DNA of 64,000 bases from Aphis gossypii (lineage: Eukaryota > Arthropoda > Insecta > Hemiptera > Aphididae), in assembly GCF_020184175.1 (NCBI RefSeq), contig NC_065530.1, positions 37,239,260 through 37,303,259 of the forward strand, read 5' to 3'. Within the stretch, counting starts at the first letter, position 1. Each line of letters starts with the position of its first letter. The translations under genes were made by a program, and so were the position numbers. Positions 52,547 through 62,900 of the stretch are shown here, piece by piece. The notes beneath the pieces were generated by a model. That model was not told the DNA's origin, ran no database searches, and saw nothing but the letters and a program-made list of their open reading frames with translations.

Positions 52547-55500
52547 CTACCTAGTTTCATCAGAATCCTGATCTTTGTCATCTTGATAAAATTCATTTGG
52601 AGCATCAACTCTCCGATCAAGTTCAACCTGTGATTGTCTCACATCTGGATCAACTTCATCTAAAGCAATAGCGTTAAATTCCTCTGTAGGAAGAGCATCA
52701 CCAGGTACATTTTGAATTTGTACACTTGGCGAGTGCTGTACCATTTTAAGGTTATCATAGGTATGTTTAACAATAAGTTCTAAGTATTGTTTACTGTTGG
52801 CATTTTCTTGTCGTGTTACAACTTCAGGATGTAATAAAAAGTCTGGAGCAAAATAGTCACGATATTCGTGTTCAGGAATTGTATTACTAATTTCTTCATC
52901 AATTAAAAGAGATGTTTCATAAGTCCAACACCGAGCAACATTTCTTAAAGTATACCTAAATTCAGATAATGATACATTTTATTAAGATTATTATAGAAAT
53001 TATAATATACATCATTTAAAAGATCATTATTATTTTAACATAACCATTACTTGATTTTAAGGGTAAGATAGAGGGAGAGGACAATGATATGCTCAGCTAA
53101 TTCCTAAGAACGATAATTTAATGTTTAATTTTAGCGATGGTAATAAATACAAACATAAAATATAATCATGTCAGTGTGCATGTTTCATAATTTTAAAAAT
53201 AAATAGGTCTAAAAGTAAAAAAGACAAACTTGTAGTTAGAGTTGTTTGGTCTTGAATATGATTAAAAATATTATTTTCTGGGGTACACTAATAGTCAAAA
53301 AATTTATTAAAATTTATTCAATATTAACATTTAATCAATGAACTACATAGTAAAATCCAATTTCAAAAAATATAAATTTAAATATTTAAATTGTAAAATT
53401 CATAAAATTTAATTATACATTTGTATTGTATCAGTAGTAATAAAAAAGAAAATTACAAAAGCTACATAATGTCATGATAGGTATGTAATAATATTGCCCG
53501 CAATAAAATTTCAAAACTGTTACCATAGTTGTATTCTAACAAGATAATGAGGAAAAAATTAGAACCATTATAATTAATTATTATCTATAAATGATAATCC
53601 TTGCAAACCATTTTTTTTACCAACAACTTTGTAAATTTAATTTATATAATTGTATGCTTTAAATAAATAATAGAATACCAAAAATAAAGAAAATAAAATC
53701 CCATACTTAATATACCTCTCAATAACATTCATAATTTACCACATGCGAGCACACTTATGATGGAGGATTTTGAAATATAAATTTGTATCTTTTTGAGTGC
53801 AGTATACTTTATAATAAGTTTTTAAATAATACAAAAATGTGTACTATTTCAACACCATTTAGCTTCTCTCAAAAAATATTTTATTTTAAGTATAATATTA
53901 ATATTAAAAATGTATCTTAATTAGAATGTAGTTACCTAGTAGGTATGTTAAAAATATTTTTCTTTGTGATTATTTTTAAAATAGATGCTTACCCTCCACC
54001 GCCAACTGTTAAAAGAGGTACATTCAAATCTTTAATGAATTTAACACATTCTCCATGTCCTTTGGTACTTAAATTAAAACAACCCAAACGATCACCGTTT
54101 AATGAATCCGCACCACATTGAAGAACAATTGCTGTAGGTTGATAAAGATCCATCACATGTTGAATTACAGGTTTAAATACCTAAAATAATAAAAGTTATT
54201 TAAAAAAATATATAATAAATTTAACTAGCTGTTTATATTATTTATTGCATAAAGAAAATATATTTCATATAGGTACATACATTTTTTTTTTATACAATTA
54301 TTTAAAAAAATTCATGTCAGTGCAATACTTTTTTTCTCTCAAACCCACAGGTAACATAGATAAAAAGCTTCCACTTAAAATCATTTTTTTTATAATTGTT
54401 GAGTAATCTTGGAATAAAATCACTCATTACAACAATTATAGAGGACAATATTGTTGAGGGTATGACATATCAGTTTTAAATTGTATTTTTATTTGATTTT
54501 GTACTCGACTTTCAAAATAAAATAAAAATGTTGTAAATTTAAAAGATGTTTAAATTATTTTAGGCAATATTTGGACAAATCGATAATATCATACCCTCAA
54601 AAATATTATTCTCTAAAATTTTTATAATAGATGATTTTAAATTAAGATTACTCAAAACATAAAAAAATAATTCCGTTTAAATGTGTTTTGTCTATGTTGC
54701 GCACGAGCCAAAGAGAAAAATAAACAGTGCACTGACATCCTTTTAAGTAATATCTGATACACCTAACATTTATTTTTTTTATTTTAGTTAAAAAATTTTC
54801 ATTGAAAATAGCCATACCTCTAAAACCAAATTGTCAAATATGAAACATGTGTTATTTTAAAATATATACATCATAATTTTATAATTTACCAAGGAAATTA
54901 ACTAAAAAGGTATTTAAATATTTGTTAGAGGACTTCTAATGTTTTAATATATTCATTAATATTATTTTATAAGTATATAATATATTATTATTTTGTTTTT
55001 TTTTCTCTTATAATGTTGTCAATATAAATCATATCAATGAAAATAGGTATAAAACTAATAATTACAATAATACAGATTCTACTTCTGATTTAATCCTTTT
55101 TGTTTATCCCGAGGTTAACACAAATCATTATTTGTGAAAAGGAGTATCTCAACATCAATTTAAAATTGTTGTCATATTATTTTCATTATTTCAATATAAG
55201 TATAGAAATCATTATTTTACAAACTACATTTAACTCATTTTTTAAAACAGTTAATGAAAAAATCATGCAGACTCTTTAATATGATAGTTCTTAAGATTTG
55301 TTAAAGCGCTTAATTTAAACATCAAAAACAGTATTTAATTTAGCATGTAGAATGATAAAAATTAACAAGTTATGTAAGTTTTTGGGTTATTTCTATAATG
55401 TGCTACCTTATATAGATACCTACTATTATTATACATGTTTTATAGCAAAAATTATATCAACAATAAATGCTTTGACTATGATTCAATAGGTAATTATAAT

Positions 55501-56298
55501 TATTTTTAAATAAATATTAAGTAGAATCGAATATTGAATGCAATTCTAATTTAAATTATTCATAATCAATTATTTCTTAATCTTTTTACATACTTGTGAA
55601 TAGCTAAAATCATCAATTCCTTCTTTTAAAGGGACATTTACAGAATAATATCTTCCAACATCTGCTCCAATTTCATACATGTCACCAGTACCGGGAAAAA
55701 ACCAGTTACCGTACTTATGAAAGGATACAGTCATAACACGATCTGTTAAATAAAATGCTTCTTGGACACCATCACCATGATGAACATCAATATCGATATA
55801 CAAAACTCTTGGATGATATTTTAATAGTTCCAAAATAGCAATTACTATATCATTTACATAACAAAATCCAGATGCTTCAAACTTTTTTGCATGATGAAGA
55901 CCACCCGACCAGTTGATAGCAATATCACAACAGTTTTTGTTTAATTTCATTGCTCCATCTAGTGAAGCACCCGTGTACATGGAACAGAAATCATATAGAC
56001 CTTCGAACACAGGACAGTCTTCGCCCACATTAAAATGATTCAAATATTTGCTGTATGTGGTTAGATTCTGTGGTGTTACCCTTTGGAGGAACTCAATGTA
56101 CTCATCATGATGGAACCTGCACATGTCATGAGCACTAGCACGATACGGCCGATATATTTTCATTTTATTATAGAGTCCATAGTTCAACACCAAACTGTGT
56201 ATGACCGACAAGCGATGTGGTTTCATGGGATGCGCTGGCCCATAATGAAAATTTCCTACGTCTGGATTGTAAAAGTAAAACACACGCTTATTAGACAT
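52547..56298 (-). CDS. HDAC3: Histone deacetylase 3 (HDAC3), complete, three exons
   Basis: Class I zinc-dependent lysine deacetylase, the catalytic subunit of the nuclear NCoR/SMRT corepressor complex; it removes acetyl groups from histone tails. Coding exons on the minus strand are 56,298-55,594 (235 codons), 54,180-53,993 (188 nt) and 52,955-52,547, joined by GT-AG introns (CAA|GTATGT; GG|GTAAGC). The total is 433 residues, as expected for HDAC3 (human 428). Visible marks are the H135/H136 pair in GGLHHAKK, zinc ligands D171, H173 and D260 (DIDVHHGDG; QCGADS), and catalytic Y299 in GGGGYT. HDAC3-type features include VGNFHYG, CRFHHDEY and the acidic tail ending DSDETR, where S429 matches the CK2-site serine. 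The start is the first ATG, in good context (cgaaATGt). One oddity is that the conserved GxG of the inositol-phosphate loop reads GPA (residues 20-22). The frame is intact throughout. Confidence 0.97.
52956..53992 (-). other. HDAC3 intron 2
   Basis: A 1,037-bp phase-2 intron, donor GTAAGC at 53,992 and acceptor tttag at 52,956. AT-rich; no element recognised in it. Confidence 0.9.
54302..54746. mobile_element. MITE with long inverted arms in HDAC3 intron 1
   Basis: Arms of about 150-170 bp face each other. The left starts at 54,314 with ATGTCAGTGCA; the right ends at 54,738 with TGCACTGACAT. Further matches inward are acatagataaaa/ttttgtctatgt, tgagtaatctt/aagattactca and gagggtatga/tcataccctc. 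TTAA occurs a few bases outside each end (54,302-54,305 and 54,743-54,746), consistent with a piggyBac-type insertion, though this is weak in AT-rich DNA. It lies in the 1,413-bp intron 1 (54,181-55,593) and does not disturb the splice sites. Confidence 0.75.
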
Positions 56299-57160
56299 TT
56301 CGATGGCAGTATTAGAACATTCTGAAATTCGTAGATAACACAGCGTTTGACTTCAAAACGATTGTATTCAATCGCATTTCACTTGAATTTAAATTAACGT
56401 AAAATAAAAATAATATTCAATCAAATAGGTATGTAGCACTTATTTTGTTTAAGTAAACACTAATTTTTTAATGGTAAACAATTTAACGGGCAACGGCAAC
56501 AACAAATTTATTTTACTGCAGTCCCGCACCGACGAAATTATAGGTTCAGAAGTTAGTAACAGATATCTGATATGAAAAGATACTGTTTGCAATTGGTTCC
56601 CAAAATGTCCTCATCAAGCGTCCTATAAAATTTTTGGATAACTATTCGCTTCTGTCTCTGGTTCCGGATATTCCGTGAGATACGACAAGACATTTTCAAT
56701 CATTTAACAAGTTTTATTATAGAACAGATTTTTACATAATGACGTCAGGTACCTTCTCACAATAATAATATCAACTTAAATTTAATACCTACTTAGAAAA
56801 TTTAAATGTATAAAATAATTGAAAAATATTTAATATAACTAATATTTTTACAAAATTATAATTTATTCAGCATAAAGTTAGTAACTTATTTCCCAAAATC
56901 TGAATTTTAGTACATAAATAGTTTTTACTTTTTACCACACTAATAAACATACTAAAAGTCCTGATACTATACTTATGCGTAACCCCCTCCCCTAACTATT
57001 CTTAAAAGCGAAGCGCGCTCCTTTCACTGGTTACGCTTATTATAACTTGTCAATTAAAATATTAATTAATTTTAATAAATTAAAGTTACAATCAAAACAT
57101 ATCTTATGACCGAGGCCGTAACATTATATTATAGAATAAATTTACTTAAAATATTTATAT
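56299..57160. promoter_or_regulatory. HDAC3 upstream region
   Basis: Contains the HDAC3 leader and presumably its promoter, read leftward. I see no clear TATA box, as is usual for housekeeping chromatin genes. The patch at 56,480-56,710 is less AT-rich (acgggcaacggcaac; gcagtcccgcaccgacg) and may be the core promoter. No divergent coding exon is seen. Confidence 0.35.
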
Positions 57161-57400
57161 ATTGTGACCAGAACCGATTCATCTTTATTGGGCCCTGATA
57201 AAACTAGATCTTCCATAGGCCACCTTATTTTAAGAATAGGAATGATTTTCAAACGAAAAATTTGTCTAATTATATATGAAAACTAATGATTAAATTATTT
57301 TGACATAAAATTTCGGGCACCTTATAATAGTCTTGGGACCGAGTCCCAAGACATATGATCCGAAAAAACCGGCCTGAATACGGCATCGGTAGTAGGTATT
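57160..57400. repeat. Transposon-like segment with perfect 10-bp hairpin
   Basis: A less AT-rich segment containing cagaaccgattcatc, ttgggccctgataaaac and ataggccacctt, then a perfect hairpin gtcttgggac-cga-gtcccaagac at 57,330-57,352, then accggcctgaatacgg. It looks like an old DNA-transposon remnant. The ends match poorly as inverted repeats (about 9 of 15) and no target duplication was found. Confidence 0.4.
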
Positions 57401-57421
57401 ATATTTTATAAAAGGATTTGA

Positions 57422-57735
57422 TTTTTTTTTTTTTTTATTAACACCGTTAATCATACACTAAAACAACTTATGACTAAAGTTAAAGAGCAGATACTTTTAC
57501 TAATAATAAATCACATTAAAGTATTTATGTAATTCTAATTATTGTAACTTATAATGTTATTTGTATTGGCGATGATATAATTGTTCAATGTATCTATTAA
57601 CTATTACAAAACAATATAATAATCAGAAATATAATTACAATAGATTACAACATACCGTAAAAAGATGAATTTTAGTAGATACCTATAGGTAAATTTTAGA
57701 TTCTGAACAAAGTAATGAATGTATTAATTTTACAA
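57422..57735 (-). mobile_element. Possible LINE 3' end (tail only)
   Basis: On the minus strand the sequence ends gattaacggtgttaat plus A15 (T-run at 57,422-57,436), in the style of LINE 3' UTR tails. No coding remnant is recognisable upstream of it, so the inner boundary is a guess. Confidence 0.35.
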
Positions 57736-57736
57736 T

Positions 57737-57890
57737 GATGTGTTTTTTTTTGTGTATGTGTACAGCATAACTTGTCGAAATAATGCTTAAATTTCAAACT
57801 TCATGGGTAGTTTCCGATGGGCGATGGCAATATGAATATTCTTGGATCATTATAGAGGTTATATAAAATAATGACAGATTTATCAAATAC
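57737..57890 (-). repeat. Dispersed repeat, copy 3 (one end)
   Basis: In the plus reading it carries tgtgtacagcataacttgtc, gaaataatgcttaaattt, tagtttccgatgggcgatgg and atcattatagaggt. The same order is found at about 62,190-62,300. It is a truncated copy lying about 2.1 kb upstream of the esterase start. Strand is given to match the other copies of the family. Confidence 0.8.
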
Positions 57891-59890
57891 CAAACCTTAG
57901 TTTACTGATATTGGTTCTATACTTCATAATTCATATCTAAATGATCGTTTTTAAAAAGGAAAAAGTGACCTTATATATTTTTTTTTACATTTTAATCTCA
58001 GAAAAGCTCTAAAATACAATAATGCCAACGTATTTTAAATATTTTAAACTCCTTCGAGAAAAGAATTGAGAATAATCAAACATTACACTATATTCGAACA
58101 CACTACAAGTTAAACAACTATTAATGCGCCTACTATTATATTAAAATCCAGTGTTTTCACTTCATTATATTTTGTGACCATGAATCGTAAAACCAGGAAG
58201 GGGAACTTGATACATGATAGTCTCAAAAAATAGAATGTTGTTACTTGATAATCATTCTGTTTAATAATCTACAATCTTAATTCTCGAATTTACCTAGTAC
58301 AAAACAGTAAATATAATTTTTTAAGTATAAAATAAGTTTAAATTTTGTATATTATATAATAGTGAATAATATAACCTTTAATATGAGTGGTAGAAACTTA
58401 CTAAATATTTTAATGGCATAATATGGATAATTAAAGAGAGGTAGGTACTTATAATGTATTTCAGACTTAATTTGTATTTTTTTTTAAATTAATAATATCT
58501 ATATCGTTATTATTTATTAAAATTAAGCGAAATTGTCAAAAAGACCCCAAAAAATGCTTTTAGAATTAATTTTGTCTAAAAATGCAAAAAAAATTACTTT
58601 TAAATACCTAATTAGTACCCGAAACACATTTTATACGACTTATGGACTAAAGTTGCAAAAGATTCCGTTGTATCAAAATCCCAATACTACTTATAATTGT
58701 TGGAATTTGAATATTTCAGTAATCGATGCATTTTTTAAAAAAGTAGACAAATAAATTAACTTTACACAATTCAAAGATATTTTTTAAAGTTAAAATACAA
58801 AACAAAGATTACAATTTTTTATTTCATTTGCTACTGAAGCCGAAAAACTCACATTTTATCTTTGGACGACTCTGATTACAATTCACTTTAATTTCTTTTG
58901 TTGATAATAAATATAATTCCTAAACTCCTAGCTGAAATAAAAATAAACTATTATTTATATTACTATGCTATTGAGTTTTGTACCAATGTACCATGTTAAA
59001 ATATAATCATAATAGAGCCTGCTTATCTAAGATCGTCAGCGAAACAATTATTGTATACTAAAAATATGATAGTAAATATAATCTTACATAAGTGGTTTTA
59101 ATTGATATTTATTAATGTTCTCGGAAACGACGTATACATAGTAGTCTAATGAGCTACTAATAGTTTTAATTCAGTTTTACAAGTTTTAAATGTTCCATTC
59201 TATTTTTATTATTTTTTTTTAATTTGGATAGTGTGAACTATACATTTTTTATTAAATGTTTATTTAGTTTATATGAACGGTATTTTTATACATATTATGT
59301 ACATTGTACGTATTGTAAAAACTATTCTTTTAAACAAAAACATTTAGTTGATTCAATGATCTATATGAATAAATCTATATCAACATTACTATTTAATGTT
59401 TAATTTTGAATAACCAACAAGGTTAGTACCAACACACAGCCACAATAGTTATAGGATTCCACCTAACCAGATAACGTTATTATGTTATATAACGAATAAT
59501 ATGCTTGTATTCCTGAATTTAATTAAATGTTAATTCCATATAGATTTAAGAACAAATAACGTATATAATAAGAGAATTATACCTATATATAAGGTTTAAA
59601 TAATTAACTATTGGTATTTTCTGATATTTAACTATATAATATACATTATAAGTGCTTTGCAGCAAGAGAATAAATAAACATGAAATATATAGATAGGTAG
59701 TTCACGAAATTTGAACGAAGTAAAAATTACACTTATTTATTAACTTTTGTTTATTGCAGTGGTACCTAATATTATTTTAATGATTCGCCTATAGTATCTC
59801 TATTATAATATTATCTATACTACCTAAATCTAATCAAAATAATATTATTTCCAGATTTTAGTATAGTACAGTTATGCAGTCATGAACTAA
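57891..59890. other. Intergenic AT-rich DNA between HDAC3 and the esterase
   Basis: No supported gene. An open frame at 58,533-58,754 begins at TTG, has no recognisable domain and no splice context. Confidence 0.45.
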
Positions 59891-59906
59891 ACTCGATATA
59901 TACTGT

Positions 59907-59914
59907 TATAAATA
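59907..59914 (+). promoter_or_regulatory. Putative TATA box of the esterase gene
   Basis: TATAAATA lies 66 bp upstream of the ATG at 59,980. A start site about 30 bp further on would fall near the palindromic cgttgaatcaacg, giving a short leader of about 40 nt. The ATG context (gcaaaaATGc) is good for insects. TATA-like strings are frequent here, so confidence is moderate. Confidence 0.45.
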
Positions 59915-59979
59915 AGACCTAGCTGCATACTTACGAACGTTGAATCAACGTTAATTTTAAAATCAATCAATTAGCAAAA

Positions 59980-62900
59980 ATGCCAAATACGTGTAAAATA
60001 GTATTATTTTATTTAATTTCGTGTTTTTTAACGTGTTCGGCATCGGATACACCTAAGGTGCGTGTAAGCTCTGGAGAAATTGCTGGTGGATATGAATACA
60101 GCTATAATGGTCGAAAAATTTACTCATTCTTAGGCATACCGTACGCAAGTCCTCCAGTTCAAAACTATCGATTCAAAGTATGTTAAGAATAACTTTTATG
60201 TTCATGGGAGATAAACGATAAAAATATATTGAATATTCTTTTCGCAGGAACCACAACCCGTCAAGCCGTGGTTAGGAGTATGGAATGCCACCATTCCGGG
60301 AAGTGCTTGTTTAGGACCGGATTATACATCTAATTTCAAATTTGTTGGTCAAGAAGATTGTTTGTATCTTAATGTTTATACACCAAAGGTAATTGAAAAA
60401 TATATTCAAATGAATAAATATTCATAGGTATATACACCGTGTCTTTTTTTAATGCTATTTATAACTACATTTAAAATACTATGAAAATCTATACTTACAT
60501 ACTTACCGTTATTTTTAAAGTTATTGAACCCATAAACGTCAAAAATCTGAGCTTTTTTTACTATATTTGTTAATATGTAATTAATTACGTTGTTGTTAAA
60601 AATCTATATCCTAATAATAATAAATACCCTAACACACAAATACGAAGTATCCCATAAAATTATAATTTCATTAACCAAACAGTTACCACAAGATAATACG
60701 GCTGACGATTTAATGAATGTAGTGGTGCACATACACGGCGGCGCGTTCATTGGTGGCCAAGGAATATCTTATGGTCCACAATATCTTTTGGATATCAATG
60801 ATTTCGTTTATGTATCAATAAATTACCGTTTGGGAGTATTAGGATTTGCCACAACCGACGATGATATTTTACCTGCAAACAACGGTATGAAAGATCAAGT
60901 AGCGGCATTGAGATGGATAAAACAAAACATTGTTGTGTTTGGTGGTAACCCAAACAGTGTCACAATTACCGGCATGTCGGCTGGTGCAAGTTCTGTTCAT
61001 TATCATATGATTTCACCAATGTCAAACGGTACGTATGATGACACATTGAATTTAAAAATTGGCTAATTATTTCTGATTAAAAATTTGTCTACGAATATTT
61101 ACTATTGAAAACTGCTCAGAAAAAAAGAAAAGAAAACACGTCACATTTTATAAGCAAATTTCTCGCCACTGTCTATTGAAATTGAAATTTAGCAAGTAGG
61201 TCGTTTATATATGTATAGAAAATGTTAGTCAAAAACCAACTGCGATAAAGTCTAACAAAGAGGGTCATCGTAAGTTTATATATAAAAAGTCTTATGTTTA
61301 TGTTATTTGATTTAGTAGTGTTAGATCTTAAACCACATGACACTTTCTAATTTAATTCTTGTTATTTCTTTTATATTATGTCATTTATAGACATATAAAC
61401 TCCATAATTCGAAACTCACAGAGAATAAGAATAAATTCGATTTTTTGATTTTTTGAGTTACATACCGACTTCAAACTTGAAAACCTCAAGAGAAAGAAAA
61501 AAGATATTGTTATGATAAAAATTGTTATGTTTTAAGGCTTATTTAATCAAGCAATACTTCAAAGTGGAAGTGCTTTTTGTCATTGGTCATATACTGAAAA
61601 TGTTGCACAAAAGACAAAATATATTGCAAACATGCTAGGATGTCCAACAAATAATTCCGAAGATATCGTCGAATGTCTTCGTTCTAGACCGGGATCGGTC
61701 ATTGCTAAATCATTTATAGAATTTATGGTAAATTTTTTTTGATAATTAAATTACAAATTTATAACTTAATAAATCTTTTTTTATATATATTATTTATCTA
61801 GCCATGGAAATACAATCCTTTTTCACCTTTTGGTCCAACTGTTGAAGTAGCTGGAGACGAAAAATTTTTACCCAATATCCCTGAAAAACTCGTTCCATAT
61901 GATATTCCAGTATTGATGAGTGTTTCTAGAGATGAGGGTTTTGATCTAGCATTATATGCTATGAACGAAAATGGTATTAATGAACTAACCGATAATTGGA
62001 ATGAATATTTACCACATCTTCTTGATTATAATTACACGATTTCAAACGAAAAACTCAGAACCAAAATTTCTCAAGATATAAAAAATTTTTACTTTGGTGA
62101 TGAATCAATATCGAAAGAAACCATGAGCAATCTTGTAAAAGTACGTTTACTGTTTACATAATAACTACCTTACATGTATGTTTTTTTTGTTTCTGTATAC
62201 AACATAACTTGTCAAAATAATGCTTTGATTTAAAACTTCAAGTGTAGCTTCCGATGACAAATTGAATGTCCTTGATGCATTATAGAGGTCTATAGTAAGA
62301 AGTCTCCAGCAGTTAAAACAAAAATCAATTTTTATATAGTTATAAATCAAAAACGAATCACAGTAATAACTTGAAATTTCACCAAATTTTGATATTATCG
62401 TTATCTATACACGGTTAAAATATTCTGATTTTTTCGAGCTATTTATAAACAGACAACCTTTCTGAAATATTTTTTTTTGAAATGTTGAAAATTTTCCATA
62501 AGTTTGGCTTATAATAGTTATAAAAGAGCTTAAAGTTTTGAGTATTCACGTCATTAAAACATAAATCACATTTTTCATCACCCACTGGAAAATATATCGT
62601 AGGCTGACAAATTATCTCTGTCCAAAAACGTTTTTCGTATACAATGATACCTAACATTGGATTCAAATTTAACACATACATAATAATGAACTACTGTAAA
62701 GCAGAGCGTTACCCACTTGACTACCTTTTTGCCTTTTTACTGTTATTACGTCTCATTTTCAAAAGTTTTAATAAAATATTTGTATAATCGTAATTATTCA
62801 GAATATTATTGTTATTTTATTTAAATATGGAACTAAATGAAATCAAAAATATCAGTTCGTAATGTCAATTAATGACAATAAATTTAAAAAAAGTACCTTA

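Noticed and set aside
56083..56325. 80-codon plus-strand frame
   Set aside because: Antisense shadow of HDAC3 exon 1.
57169..57374. Possible hAT MITE from CAGAACCG to the complement of CAGGCCGG
   Set aside because: Ends agree at only about 9 of 15 positions and the flanking 8-mers differ. Kept only as an unclassified repeat-like segment.
58533..58754. 73-codon plus frame upstream of the esterase
   Set aside because: It begins at TTG rather than ATG, is Lys/Leu/Asn-rich, has no recognised domain and no splice signals. Left as unsupported.
62165..62681. Two minus-strand frames within esterase intron 5
   Set aside because: They lie inside the dispersed repeat copy, are not shared as frames by the other copies, and show no domain.
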